Positions 8,614 through 17,535 of a stretch of 64,000 bases of DNA are shown one piece after another; the stretch's first letter is position 1, and each line of letters begins with the position of its first letter. Location of the stretch: positions 124,001-188,000 of the forward strand of contig JBCCHB010000004.1 of assembly GCA_039028975.1 (NCBI GenBank), read 5' to 3'. Below the pieces are notes generated by a model that made no database searches, had not been told where the DNA came from, and was given only the letters and a program-made list of their open reading frames with translations. The translations under genes were made by a program, and so were the position numbers. The stretch is from JAHBNG01 sp039028975. Lineage in GTDB: Bacteria; Chloroflexota; Anaerolineae; Caldilineales; Caldilineaceae.

Positions 8614-9567
8614 ATGTGCGGCATCGCTGGATTTTTGGATAAGACCAATAACAACCAAGCCGAAGTCGGCCAAACCATCCTCAAGATGTTGGAAGCATTG
8701 GGGTTGCGCGGCCCCGATTCGGCAGGAATCGCAGTCTACAACCATGAGCTGGACGGCGATATGGTGCTGCGAGTCAAACTTGGTGAAGTGGGTGGATCCC
8801 ATTCTGTTCCTTCGCTACATTCGCTCACCGTAGAAGAGCAATTTAGTGACAAAGGCCAAGCGGTTGCGGCACGTGTGGCGGATCTAGGGACAATTGGTGA
8901 ACACTCGGCCACCGCAGAGTATTTGCGACTCGTAGTTGATTATGACGGTGATCCGGCTACATTGGAGCGCATGATTGAGGCTGGCGAACCTGATCTAGAA
9001 GTGGTCAGTATGGGCCATAATTTAGAGATTGTTAAGCAGGTGGGATCACCTGAAAACCTTGAGGCAACCCACTCGGTGTCTCAATTTGTGGGAAGCCACG
9101 GCATCGGCCACACCCGAATGTCCACCGAATCCCGCATCGATTTGAGCCACTCCCAGCCCTTCTGGGCGCATGGTTACCCGGATCTGGCGACCGTGCATAA
9201 TGGACATATCTGCAACTACCATAAGCTGCGCCGCATCTACGAACAGCAAGGCGTTAAGTTTTATACCGAAAATGATTCAGAGGTGATTGGCATCTATCTG
9301 GCCGAACAGCTTTCAGAGGGCAAAAGCTTGGAAGAGGCGTTAACCGACTCAATCGACTTTTTTGATGGCTCCTTTAGCTACTTTGCCGCCACGCCGGAAG
9401 CAATGGGTTACGCTCGTGATCCCTTTGCGCTTAAGCCTCTGCTCTTTACCGAGACAGATAGCTTTGTGGCCATTGCCAACGAAGAAAAAGCGATTCGCGC
9501 AGCGTTAGGTGGCAACCTTGATGTGCGCGAGGCCAAAGCAGGCGAGGTAAAAGTATGGCAACGATAA
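8614..9567 (+). CDS. mgsA: N-methylglutamate synthase subunit A (amidotransferase)
   Basis: 317 residues with N-terminal MCGIAGF; Cys2 is the Ntn nucleophile. LRGPDSAGIA, GHTRMSTESR, VHNGHICNY and ENDSEV match class-II glutamine amidotransferases. It belongs to the split glutamate-synthase family (GlxB/MgsA). In known methylotrophs MgsABC converts gamma-glutamylmethylamide to N-methylglutamate. It lies within 6 kb of gmaS and mgdABCD, which supports that assignment. It overlaps mgsB by 13 bases, the same arrangement as the module-1 pair. TTTAGGAAATTTAAAGC precedes the start. Confidence 0.88.
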   Translation: MCGIAGFLDKTNNNQAEVGQTILKMLEALGLRGPDSAGIAVYNHELDGDMVLRVKLGEVGGSHSVPSLHSLTVEEQFSDKGQAVAARVADLGTIGEHSATAEYLRLVVDYDGDPATLERMIEAGEPDLEVVSMGHNLEIVKQVGSPENLEATHSVSQFVGSHGIGHTRMSTESRIDLSHSQPFWAHGYPDLATVHNGHICNYHKLRRIYEQQGVKFYTENDSEVIGIYLAEQLSEGKSLEEALTDSIDFFDGSFSYFAATPEAMGYARDPFALKPLLFTETDSFVAIANEEKAIRAALGGNLDVREAKAGEVKVWQR

Positions 9568-10253
9568 CCGCTGGCAACCGTTCTGTCCGCGAAGTCAACG
9601 CCGAAATTAAAGCCCTTATCACCCAAGGTGAAACCGACATTCTGATTCAGGAGCCGTTGGCCCAGCACAACTTGGGCGTAGCCATCTTGGAGCCGGTCCA
9701 CCTTACCTTTGCAGGCAGTGTTGGTTACTACTGTGCTGGCCTTAGCGACAGTCCCATAATTGATATCCACGGAAGCGCGGGGTGGGGCGTGGCAGAGTCC
9801 CTCATGAACGGCACGGTCACCGTTCATGGGAACGCGGGAAATGGTGCCGGCGCTGCCATCTGCGGCGGTACAGTTGTCATCCACGGTGACTCTGCGGCAA
9901 GAGCGGGTGTCTCTATGAAGGGCGGAACCATTGTTGTCGGTGGCAGTTGTGGCTATATGACAGGCTTTATGGGCCAGCGCGGTCATATCATTGTCTGTGG
10001 CGATGCGGGGCCAGCCTTTGCAGATTCCATGTACGAGACGATCTGTTATGTGGGCGGTTCGGTTGATGATCTGGGCAATGATGCGATTATCGAAGAGGTG
10101 ACAGATGATGATCTATCCTTTTTGCGCGCTACATTGACCGAGCATATGCCTGAGAAATCTAATAGCCTTGCTAATTTCAAAAAAATTGTGGCGGGGCGCC
10201 AATTGTGGAATTTTAAGAAGCAAGAGCGGGATTTGTGGCGCAGTGCGCTGTAG
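9555..10253 (+). CDS. mgsB: N-methylglutamate synthase subunit B (GXGXG domain)
   Basis: 232 residues, almost entirely a glycine-rich beta-helix: GSAGWGVAES, GNAGNGAGAAICGG, GGSCGYMTGFMGQRG and GDAGPAFADSMYE. This matches the C-terminal GltB domain and GlxC/MgsB. It is expected to be structural, bridging MgsA and MgsC. The ATG lies within the end of mgsA (13-base overlap), consistent with coupled translation. It lacks the ~48-residue N-terminal extension of the module-1 paralogue. The gene is separated from mgsC by a 555-base stretch of degenerate sequence. Confidence 0.86.
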   Translation: MATITAGNRSVREVNAEIKALITQGETDILIQEPLAQHNLGVAILEPVHLTFAGSVGYYCAGLSDSPIIDIHGSAGWGVAESLMNGTVTVHGNAGNGAGAAICGGTVVIHGDSAARAGVSMKGGTIVVGGSCGYMTGFMGQRGHIIVCGDAGPAFADSMYETICYVGGSVDDLGNDAIIEEVTDDDLSFLRATLTEHMPEKSNSLANFKKIVAGRQLWNFKKQERDLWRSAL

Positions 10254-10808
10254 GTTAATCGAGCGATAGATCTGCTGTAGCCGCTGCTCCAGAGTATCTT
10301 CCTCCGGTGGGAAGGGCTGCTGCATGTATTTGGGGATAGCCGCAGCAAAATGCAGCGTCTCTTCCGGCCGTTTCTTACCGTTTGCCTGAGCCAGCTACTT
10401 AGCTCTTTGGTTGTTCCTAAGAAAAGCTCTTCATCAGATGGGTCCGGTGGGCAAACCGTAGCCGCTGCTCCTAAAAAAAGCACTCGGGTAGAAGGCCTGG
10501 CAAGCATATTCCGGACAGACCGTAGCCGCTGCATTTTGCTGCGGGTCTTCCGAGCGTTTCTTACCATTCGCATGAGCCAGATGTTCGGCTCTTTGGATGC
10601 TTGAAGCTGCGGAATCCGTGTCAACCTAGCTTTTCTTGCCCATTCTCATGAGCCTGCTCTTCGGTCGCTTGTAGTTGCGGGAGGCTTGCATAACCAATCA
10701 TGTATGGCTACGGCCCGGCTGAGCTTGCCGAACGTCAGTACGCACCTACGCTATTACAACGTTGATGAGTCTAATAAACCGACGGCATAATCGGGAGAAG
10801 AGTAACAC
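10254..10808. other. Degenerate 555-base spacer with internal repeat (possible decayed gene)
   Basis: There is no intact gene. Two diverged copies of a ~75-base segment occur at about 10336-10408 and 10519-10598, sharing CGTTTCTTACC, TGAGCCAG and GCTCTTTGG. Read on the minus strand they give similar peptides (AQANGKKRPEET / AHANGKKRSEDP) followed by short open stretches broken by stops. This looks like an eroded repeat-containing coding remnant or an intergenic repeat; it interrupts mgsB-mgsC. The gene family is not recognised. Confidence 0.5.
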
Positions 10809-12164
10809 GTGCCTCAACCAAAGGTCGATTACAACGTACTACGCACCAGCGGCACCTACAATGCTGAGGTGATCCAGTCAATCCAATCCAAGGCTGACCT
10901 GGGACGCTACCGCATTCGTGGCTACGGTACCCTGCGCGAGCGCAATTGGGCCACGTTCGATGACCTGACCTTTATTCCCTGTACTCTAACCCGCATCCCG
11001 CTGGAAGGCTACCGCGAAAAGTGTTCATCCAAAACAGTTTTGGGGGGACGCTTTGCCAAAAAGCCTATCGAACTCGACATCCCCATTATGATTACAGGCA
11101 TGAGTTGGGGTGCCCTCTCTTACAACGCAAAAGTCGCGCTCGCCAAGGGTGCAGCAATGGTCGGCTCATCCAATACAACGGGCGATGGCGGGATGCTTCA
11201 GGCGGAGCGGGAACATAGCAAGACGTTGATTTACGAAGTGCTGCCCTCCCATTATGGCCTGAATATCCATGACCTGCGTTCAGCAGACGCCATTGAACTG
11301 ACCATCGGGCAGGGGGCCAAGCCTGGGACAGGCGGCCTGCTTCTTGGGGCCAAAACCATCGGCGACGTGGCAGAACAGCGCGGTCTCCCCTCCGGCGTGG
11401 ATCAGCGTAGCCCAGCCCGTCACCCCGATTTCCTGGGTCCGGACGACATGGTCATCAAGATTGAGGAGTTGCGGGAGGCCACTGACTGGGAAGTGCCGAT
11501 CTTTGTGAAGATGGGCGCAACGCGCGTCTTCGATGACGTCAAGCTGGCGGCCAAGGCCGGTGCGGATGTAGTCGTTATCGATGGAATGGAAGGAGGCACC
11601 GCGGCTTCACCAGAGACCTCCCAAGAACATACAGGCATCCCAACCTTGGCGGCTGTTTGCGAAGCACGAGCCGCGTTGGAAGATATCGGTCTCTACGGTG
11701 AAGTACAGATGATTATTGCTGGTGGTATCCGAGATGGTGCAGATGCCGCCAAAGCGATGGCATTGGGCGCAGATGCGATTTACATTGGTACAGCAGGGCT
11801 GATTGCCCTCAACTGCAATGCTCCGCTTTATGTAGAAGGTTATCACGCACTCGGCACCGCGCCCTATCATTGCCATCACTGTCATACAGGAAAGTGTCCA
11901 GTGGGGATTACCACTCAGGATCCTGAGCTGATGAAACGGTTGGAGGTAGAGCCTGCGTCCGAACGGGTTGCCAATCTGCTCCAAGCCATGACGATTGAGA
12001 TCCAGTGGCTGGCTCGCTCTTGCGGCAAGGCAGACGTGCATGATCTGGAGCCAGAAGATATGCGGGCGCTCACAGCAGAAGCATCCATGATTTGTGATAT
12101 CCCGTTGGCGGGGACCAACCGGGTCTTTGGCGGCGGGCCTGGATGGAAGGATCGGCATAAGTGA
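10809..12164 (+). CDS. mgsC: N-methylglutamate synthase subunit C (FMN/Fe-S)
   Basis: 451 residues of the GltB central FMN domain: ITGMSWGALS, TGDGGM, DQRSPARHPDFLG, IAGGIRDGADAAKAMALGAD and the iron-sulphur loop with Cys355, Cys358 and Cys363 in HCHHCHTGKCPVG. The GTG start follows GGGAGAAGAGTAACAC. In known systems this subunit completes synthesis of N-methylglutamate with MgsA and MgsB. It is a paralogue of 3298-4686, differing mainly at the N-terminus and in a GRFAKK insertion after the ECSSKT-like segment. Adjacent genes gmaS, amt and mgdABCD support the methylamine role. Confidence 0.88.
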   Translation: MPQPKVDYNVLRTSGTYNAEVIQSIQSKADLGRYRIRGYGTLRERNWATFDDLTFIPCTLTRIPLEGYREKCSSKTVLGGRFAKKPIELDIPIMITGMSWGALSYNAKVALAKGAAMVGSSNTTGDGGMLQAEREHSKTLIYEVLPSHYGLNIHDLRSADAIELTIGQGAKPGTGGLLLGAKTIGDVAEQRGLPSGVDQRSPARHPDFLGPDDMVIKIEELREATDWEVPIFVKMGATRVFDDVKLAAKAGADVVVIDGMEGGTAASPETSQEHTGIPTLAAVCEARAALEDIGLYGEVQMIIAGGIRDGADAAKAMALGADAIYIGTAGLIALNCNAPLYVEGYHALGTAPYHCHHCHTGKCPVGITTQDPELMKRLEVEPASERVANLLQAMTIEIQWLARSCGKADVHDLEPEDMRALTAEASMICDIPLAGTNRVFGGGPGWKDRHK

Positions 12165-12190
12165 GGTTGTAACCGTTCACTCCCCATGTA

Positions 12191-12242
12191 GGCTGAGCTT
12201 GTCGAAGCCGGTCGCCCCTTCGACAGGTTCAGGGGGCTGAAC
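12191..12242 (-). repeat. Interspersed palindromic repeat (GAGCTTGTCGAAG type), copy 1
   Basis: Inverted-repeat element containing GGCTGAGCTTGTCGAAGCC and CCCCTTCGACAGG. Its reverse complement is nearly identical to 27121-27173. This class of element is widespread in bacterial intergenic DNA. Confidence 0.85.
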
Positions 12243-12388
12243 GCTTACGTGAGGTTGTAGATTCGCCCAAGGGAGGTACCTATGTAGGAACTTGCCCACA
12301 TAGGACGAAAGGGAACAGGGATTCGAAGATTTCACAGATTTTATCTTTCTACTCTTTCAATTCCCATTATTTTCAGGAAAAATGAACA

Positions 12389-12772
12389 ATGACAGAAGAT
12401 ACCAATGTGGTTGTTCAGGAGAAATGGTATACGAGACCCGTTTTTTTTGTGACGGATGTTGAGGTGTCTCTTCGTCACTACTGCGATCTTCTGGGGTTTG
12501 CCCAAGCTTGGGACTATCACGAGAATGGTCGAACAATTGTAGCCCAGGTCAATAGAGGCCTAGAGTGTGAGTTGATTCTTGCCGAAGATGCGGGTCGCGC
12601 GGGTAAGTCGCGAGTATTCATTTCATTAGAGGTAGGCGAGCTAGCTACGTTGCAGCAAGAGCTTGAATCCAGGAAGATCCCGTTTGAGCAAACTTTTTGG
12701 GGCTATCCCGTAATTCGAATAGAAGACCCAGACGGTAACGAAATGCTATTTCCCTTAGACGAGGGTGAGTAG
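12389..12772 (+). CDS. VOC-family (glyoxalase/bleomycin-resistance fold) protein
   Basis: 127 residues, the size of one vicinal-oxygen-chelate domain. TRPVFFVTDVEVSLRHYCD, LGFAQAW and the C-terminal VIRIEDPDGNEMLF are the two babbab halves of the fold. The final Glu (GNEMLF) is the usual metal-ligand position. The substrate is unknown. Members include glyoxalase I, dioxygenases and resistance proteins. It lies in the same direction between mgsC and gmaS but is flanked on both sides by palindromic repeats, so it may be a separate insertion rather than a pathway gene. Confidence 0.8.
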   Translation: MTEDTNVVVQEKWYTRPVFFVTDVEVSLRHYCDLLGFAQAWDYHENGRTIVAQVNRGLECELILAEDAGRAGKSRVFISLEVGELATLQQELESRKIPFEQTFWGYPVIRIEDPDGNEMLFPLDEGE

Positions 12773-12810
12773 CTGCTGACGGTGTGGAAAGCATGAAGGC
12801 ACACCCGTAG

Positions 12811-12900
12811 GTCACTTTTGAAAAGTGACAGGTATGGGACACCCCGTGAGAAACATGAAGTCCAAGGAGTACTGGGTGATTGTCACATTACAAATGTGAC
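12811..12900. repeat. Paired palindromes GTCACTTTTGAAAAGTGAC and GTCACATTACAAATGTGAC
   Basis: Two 19-base near-perfect palindromes at 12811-12829 and 12882-12900, 52 bases apart, bracketing the spacer before gmaS. A third related palindrome lies at 26141-26158. They are probably an interspersed element; a regulator site is less likely because all copies lie in repeat-rich spacers. Confidence 0.7.
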
Positions 12901-12932
12901 CTACGAAAGTTTATCCAAAGGAGGAGCTATCC

Positions 12933-14267
12933 GTGTCGCTAGACAAAGTTAAACAATTCATCGATAAAAACGGTATTGATTTTTTCCTCTGTTCCTTTGT
13001 AGAGATGTCAGGCGCGCCCAAAGCCAAGTTGGTCCCAGTGACTAATTTAGAAGAGATGGCGGATGAGGGTGCTGGTTTTGCGGGCTTTGCTGCGGGTGAA
13101 ATGGGCCAAAAACCCCATGATCCGGACATGGCCAACATTCCCGATTTTAACTCGCTGACGATTGTCCCCTGGCGAGATAATCTTGCTTGGGTGGCAGGCA
13201 ATATTCACGTTGAGGGAGCACCTTGGCCCTACTGTCCCCGTACGATTCTGCAGCGGCAGCTGGATCGGGCCAAGGATTTAGGATATACATTTAATGTAGG
13301 GGTTGAAGCAGAATTTATGCTGCTAAAGCCCAACGGCATGGGTGGATATGAGCCTTGGGATGAATTGGATACACTGGGCAAACCTTGTTATGACCTACGT
13401 GCGCTACACCGCAACCTGGATGTGATGACGACTCTGGTCAAATATTGCCAGGGCTTGGGTTGGAACCCATATGCGGTTGATCATGAGGATGGGACCTGCC
13501 AGTTTGAGCTGAATTGGGACTATGCTGATGCCTTGACAACGGCTGATCGCCACACTTTCTATAAGTGGATGGTTAAGACAGTAGCTGAGGAGCATGGGTT
13601 GGTGGCGACCTTCATGCCCAAGCCGATGACCAACTTGACCGGTAATGGTGCCCACTATCACATGAGCCTGTGGGATGCCGAGAACAAGGCCAATCTCTTC
13701 CTAGATGAATCAGATGCCAATGGTCAATCTGAGCTATGTTATCACTTTATGGGTGGCATTCTCAATCATGCCAAGGGATTGGCGGCCATTGCAGATCCGC
13801 TAGTAAATAGCTATAAGCGTTTGGCAGCAGGCGCTCCAAACTCGGGTGCATCATGGGCGCCGGTCTATATTACCTACGGCGGCAGCAATCGCACCCAGAT
13901 GGTTCGCATTCCTGGGCCGGGGCGCATTGAGAATCGCTCATTGGATGGTGCTGCCAATCCGTATTTGGCCATGGCAGCTATGCTGGGCGCTGGGCTGGAT
14001 GGGATTGAGAAGAAGATCGATCCTGGCACCTTTAATCGGGACAATCTTTATGAAATTTCTCAGGATGAGCTAGACAAACGGGGAATTGAGCGTCTACCGG
14101 CTACACTCAAGGATGCTGTTGATTGTTTAGCGACCGACGATGTGGTCAAAGCCTCTCTAGGCCTTGAGTATGCTGAGTACTACATTGATGTCAAGCGCGA
14201 GGAATGGCGACAGTACCATAGCGTAGTCAGCCCCTGGGAGGTTGAACAATATATTGGCGTGTATTAA
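12933..14267 (+). CDS. gmaS: Gamma-glutamylmethylamide synthetase
   Basis: 444 residues. The N-terminal beta-grasp part (AKLVPVTNLEEMADEGAG, FAGFAAGEMGQ, PHDPDMANIPD) and catalytic part (VEAEFMLLKP, VDHEDGTCQFELNW, GNGAHYHMSLW, NSYKRLAAG, NRTQMVRIPGPGR, NRSLDGAANPYL) agree with gamma-glutamylmethylamide synthetase as I remember it from methylotrophs, including length. The enzyme condenses methylamine with glutamate using ATP in the cytoplasm and feeds MgsABC. The GTG start follows AAAGGAGGAGCTATCC, an excellent ribosome site. It lies between mgsC and amt/mgdABCD. Unlike the paralogue at window start, both His of the HxH loop are kept. Confidence 0.92.
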   Translation: MSLDKVKQFIDKNGIDFFLCSFVEMSGAPKAKLVPVTNLEEMADEGAGFAGFAAGEMGQKPHDPDMANIPDFNSLTIVPWRDNLAWVAGNIHVEGAPWPYCPRTILQRQLDRAKDLGYTFNVGVEAEFMLLKPNGMGGYEPWDELDTLGKPCYDLRALHRNLDVMTTLVKYCQGLGWNPYAVDHEDGTCQFELNWDYADALTTADRHTFYKWMVKTVAEEHGLVATFMPKPMTNLTGNGAHYHMSLWDAENKANLFLDESDANGQSELCYHFMGGILNHAKGLAAIADPLVNSYKRLAAGAPNSGASWAPVYITYGGSNRTQMVRIPGPGRIENRSLDGAANPYLAMAAMLGAGLDGIEKKIDPGTFNRDNLYEISQDELDKRGIERLPATLKDAVDCLATDDVVKASLGLEYAEYYIDVKREEWRQYHSVVSPWEVEQYIGVY

Positions 14268-14392
14268 ATAGGGCCAGTGGGCAAGCAGCATCTGAACCCA
14301 CAACTTACACCCCCGCAGACAGAATCCCCCACACGTTGTGTCAATAAAGTAGTTCTAAAACAAAGCGTAACTCATTAAGGAGAAGAGACTTT

Positions 14393-15769
14393 ATGGACAA
14401 TGAATTAACTTCGTTGGGGATTATATTTACCGAGTTTTACTATTGGGTTACGGTTGTGTTCATGTTCCTCATCCACGTAGGCTTTACGTTCTATGAGGTA
14501 GGGGTGTCGCGCAAGAAGAATCATATGCATACGCTGTTGAAGAATGCAATGCTGATTCCGTTGGTAACCATCACATTTTTTCTGTTTGGTTGGTGGATAT
14601 ATTTCGGGATGCAAAATGGACCGGGATTTACTGGCGGTTTAGGTTCTGCCCCATGGGCGGTACCCTGGAGCGAGATGATGGGTACCCATAATGATGGTGC
14701 CGCGGCCACGCCTGAGGATGTAGCTGGCTGGGCCAGAATTAATGGTGTCTTCTGGGCGGCGTTTTTGCTCTTCTCATGGACGATCGCGTCGATCCTTTCT
14801 GGTGCTGTTATTGAAAGAATTAAATCGAGCGCGTTCTGGATTTTTGCTGTACTCTTCGGTTCGATCTTTTGGGTTATTGATGCTGCTTGGGGATGGAGTG
14901 CCGATGGGTGGATGATTCAGCTTCTAGGCTATCATGATGCCTATGCGTCAGGTGTGATTCATGGCATTGCGGGTGGTGCGGCTCTGGGGATCTTGATTCA
15001 TCTCGGGCCGCGCATTGGTCGGTTTAGGGCAAATGGGACAGCCCGTGTCTTTCCGGTTCATAACCCGTGGATGGTCATCATTGGGCTATTTCTCATCTAT
15101 ACGGGTTTCTGGGGTTTCTATGCTGCCTGTAACGTCCCAATGTGGAATATTGACCAAACTGGCGGCACATTCTTCTCGGCCACGACCATATATTTGACGC
15201 CAACCACGCTAAGCGCCATTACCTTTAACTTCCTGCTCTCTTTAGCTGGTGGTCTTCTGGCTGGTTACTACGTGTCCAAGGGCGATGCCTACTGGACCTT
15301 CTCTGGCGGTTTAGCTGGCGTGATTACGGCTTCAGCGGGCAACGATCTCTATCACCCACTACAGGCGTTCGTGATCGGGATTATCGGCGTTGTCGTTCTT
15401 TACCGACTTCACAACTGGGTCGAGAATCGCTTCAAGATTGATGATGCGGTTGGTGCCGTGGCTGTTCATGGATACGCTGGCTCGTTGGGTGTGATTATTG
15501 CGGGCTTTGTGTTGTGGGGTTACCCGGCATCACCGACCTATGCGGCAACCATTAATCCACTTGGACAGTTTATCGGAGCCATTATCATGTTTGTGGTGTT
15601 GGGCTTTATTCCTGCTTATATTGTGGGCTGGATTCTGAAGAAGGCCAACATGCTACGTATTCCGCCTGAGGTGGAGATAGCTGGTCTGGACTACTCTGGC
15701 GTGATTGCTGCCGACGCCGAGGCCAAGGAACTGTTGGAAGCTGAGTTAGCTGCGCTGAAGGCAATGTAG
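14393..15769 (+). CDS. amt: Ammonium/methylammonium transporter family channel
   Basis: 458 residues, about 11 hydrophobic segments. The Asp of the first half (HDAYASGVIHG) and the twin pore histidines (VIHGIAG and AVHGYAG) of the Amt/Rh family are present, as are DDAVGA and a long charged C-terminal tail. Amt proteins conduct ammonium and often methylammonium. Position between gmaS and mgdABCD suggests methylamine uptake or recapture of ammonium; specificity cannot be read. ATTAAGGAGAAGAGACTTT precedes the ATG. The N-terminal hydrophobic start lacks a typical long signal peptide. Confidence 0.9.
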   Translation: MDNELTSLGIIFTEFYYWVTVVFMFLIHVGFTFYEVGVSRKKNHMHTLLKNAMLIPLVTITFFLFGWWIYFGMQNGPGFTGGLGSAPWAVPWSEMMGTHNDGAAATPEDVAGWARINGVFWAAFLLFSWTIASILSGAVIERIKSSAFWIFAVLFGSIFWVIDAAWGWSADGWMIQLLGYHDAYASGVIHGIAGGAALGILIHLGPRIGRFRANGTARVFPVHNPWMVIIGLFLIYTGFWGFYAACNVPMWNIDQTGGTFFSATTIYLTPTTLSAITFNFLLSLAGGLLAGYYVSKGDAYWTFSGGLAGVITASAGNDLYHPLQAFVIGIIGVVVLYRLHNWVENRFKIDDAVGAVAVHGYAGSLGVIIAGFVLWGYPASPTYAATINPLGQFIGAIIMFVVLGFIPAYIVGWILKKANMLRIPPEVEIAGLDYSGVIAADAEAKELLEAELAALKAM

Positions 15770-15784
15770 ATTAAGGAGAATACT

Positions 15785-16033
15785 ATGCAAACCGGTAATA
15801 TTGCTGATTGGACAAGCGATCCAAATACGTGGGGCGCACTCTATCCCTTTGTTGGTTCAGAGGTGTTATGGGTCATACTGGCGTTGGTCATTTGGCTTGT
15901 TTGGACATTCTGGCAGATGCGATTTGAAAACAAAGTATATGAAGAAGAAGTAGCTCATCTGAAAAAGGGCAAAAATCTGGAAAAGGCACTGGACGAATAT
16001 CAGGTCTCGCCTCACCCGTTCTTTACAGAGTAG
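15785..16033 (+). CDS. Small single-TM protein downstream of amt
   Basis: 82 residues: a short polar N-terminus, one transmembrane helix (residues about 23-43, SEVLWVILALVIWLVWTFW), then a charged, coiled-coil-like cytoplasmic tail (ENKVYEEEVAHLKKGK). TTAAGGAG precedes the ATG and it starts 15 bases after amt, so the two are co-translated. I do not recognise the family. It may be an accessory subunit or regulator of the Amt channel in place of a GlnK protein, but this is only inferred from position. Confidence 0.75.
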   Translation: MQTGNIADWTSDPNTWGALYPFVGSEVLWVILALVIWLVWTFWQMRFENKVYEEEVAHLKKGKNLEKALDEYQVSPHPFFTE

Positions 16034-16063
16034 TAATTTGTAGCTGGTTATTGGTAGCTGGTT

Positions 16064-16190
16064 TAGGCTAATCCACAAAATAAGTATACGCGGAGTAGGC
16101 GTTCTCTTACGCCGTTCATTCGAGTAGAGCCGCATTAGAGAATGCTATCTCTTCGCTTTTATGGGTAATTTATTTTGTGGAATGGCCTTA
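16064..16190 (+). repeat. MITE-like element, family A, copy 1
   Basis: 127 bases with terminal inverted repeats: left end TAGGCTAATCCACAAAATAA, right end TTATTTTGTGGAATGGCCTTA. The second copy is at 51145-51273. The interior shares GAGCCGC-TTAGAGAAT and a TTTATGGG block. It is non-coding and lies in the spacer before mgdA. Confidence 0.85.
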
Positions 16191-16287
16191 GTGGTTGAAT
16201 ATTGCTGGTATCTAAAAACAAATCGCCAGCCACCAGTTACCAGCTACTAGCAACCAATAACCAACAGATTTAGAAGAGGAATCAATC

Positions 16288-17526
16288 TTGTCCTGGAAAC
16301 TCATTAAGCAAGGTCTGAGCAACGGTAAAGCTCCTGACCCATTTTGGCGGCCCAAGCCAATGAAGGACTCGTATGACGTTGTCATCATTGGTGGTGGAGC
16401 CCATGGGTTGGCGTGTGCTTACTATTTAGCCAAAAACTATGGGATTACTAATGTGGCTGTCATTGAGCAGCGATATATTGGTTCCGGTGGTAGTGGGCGC
16501 AACACGACAATTATTCGCAGCAATTATCTGACGCCGGAGGGGGTCAATTTTTATAACGAGAGTGTTAAGCTCTACGAGGGTATGTCAGAAGAGTTTGACT
16601 TTAACGTCATGTTCACCCAACGCGGCCACTTTACGCTTGCTCATAGTGATGCATCGGTACGGACCATGCGTCGCCGTGCGGAGGTCAACCAGATTCAGGG
16701 AGTCGATTCCGCAGTTCTTACGCCAGAAGAGATCAAGAAGATCTGTCCTGCGTTGGATGTAAGCGATCACCCACGGCAGCCTATCCATGGGGCGCTATGG
16801 CATCCCCCTGGGGGAATCGTTCGCCATGACGCAGTGGTGTGGGGCTATGCTCATCATGCTGACCGCATGGGAGTACATATCCATCAGTTAACTACAGCCA
16901 CTGACATCCATGTAGAGAATGGGAAAGTAGTGGGTGTGGAGACGGATAAGGGGCGTATCAATACGGGTATGGTACTCAACGCTACGGCTGGCTGGTGTGC
17001 AACCATTGCCGATATGGTGGATGTCAAGCTGCCGATTACAACCTTCCCGCTACAAGCTTGTGTCTCTGAACCCCTTAAACCTTTCCTGAATGTGATTATC
17101 GTTTCAGGTAGTTTGCATGTTTATGTCAGCCAATCTGGCCGAGGCGAATTGGTTATGGGTGCGGCGGTTGATCCTTATGCTTCCTATTCTCAGCGTGGTT
17201 CGTTGGCCTTTACCGAAGGGATCGCTGGCCACGTGTTGGAACTCCTACCTAGCATTGGCAATGTACGCATTCTGCGGCAGTGGGCTGGCCTCTGCGATAT
17301 GACGCCCGACTACAGTCCGGTGATGGGCTTTACACCTGTTGAAGGTTTTGTGGTTGACGTTGGCTGGGGAACTTATGGCTTTAAGGCCGTTCCTGTCTCT
17401 GGCAAGCGCATGGCAGAGTTGATCGCAACAAATAAGACACCGGATCTATTGCAGCCATTTAGATTGTCTCGATTTGAGGAGTTTGATCTTGTTGGTGAAA
17501 AGGGCGCGGCTTCTGTAGGGCATTAG
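16288..17526 (+). CDS. mgdA: N-methylglutamate dehydrogenase subunit A (SoxB-like)
   Basis: 412 residues of the sarcosine oxidase beta-subunit family. Motifs: VVIIGGGAHGLACAYYLAK (FAD), GGSGRNTTIIRSNY, VMFTQRGHFTLAHS, His180 in IVRHDAVVWG (the position that binds FMN covalently in heterotetrameric sarcosine oxidases), and the C-terminal CDMTPDYSPVMG and VDVGWGTYGFKAVP. It starts at TTG after AGAAGAGGAATCAATC; no better ATG exists and the N-terminus matches SoxB style. With MgdBCD it would oxidise N-methylglutamate to glutamate plus methylene-THF. The next gene follows after 9 bases. Confidence 0.9.
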   Translation: MSWKLIKQGLSNGKAPDPFWRPKPMKDSYDVVIIGGGAHGLACAYYLAKNYGITNVAVIEQRYIGSGGSGRNTTIIRSNYLTPEGVNFYNESVKLYEGMSEEFDFNVMFTQRGHFTLAHSDASVRTMRRRAEVNQIQGVDSAVLTPEEIKKICPALDVSDHPRQPIHGALWHPPGGIVRHDAVVWGYAHHADRMGVHIHQLTTATDIHVENGKVVGVETDKGRINTGMVLNATAGWCATIADMVDVKLPITTFPLQACVSEPLKPFLNVIIVSGSLHVYVSQSGRGELVMGAAVDPYASYSQRGSLAFTEGIAGHVLELLPSIGNVRILRQWAGLCDMTPDYSPVMGFTPVEGFVVDVGWGTYGFKAVPVSGKRMAELIATNKTPDLLQPFRLSRFEEFDLVGEKGAASVGH

Positions 17527-17535
17527 AGGAATTTT

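Noticed and set aside
8065..8802. 245-codon minus-strand frame across the octamer array
   Set aside because: The octamer gives an open frame with repeating Lys-Pro-Ala-Asn-Leu-Gln-Thr-Cys-type peptides; the flanks are antisense to fhs and mgsA. No ribosome site.
10046..10624. 192-codon minus-strand frame
   Set aside because: Overlaps mgsB antisense and has basic low-complexity composition; better explained as degenerate repeat sequence.
12811..12900. CRP/Fnr binding sites for control of gmaS
   Set aside because: Half-sites are in the reverse order (GTCAC...GTGAC) and the same palindrome recurs in an unrelated spacer at 26141.
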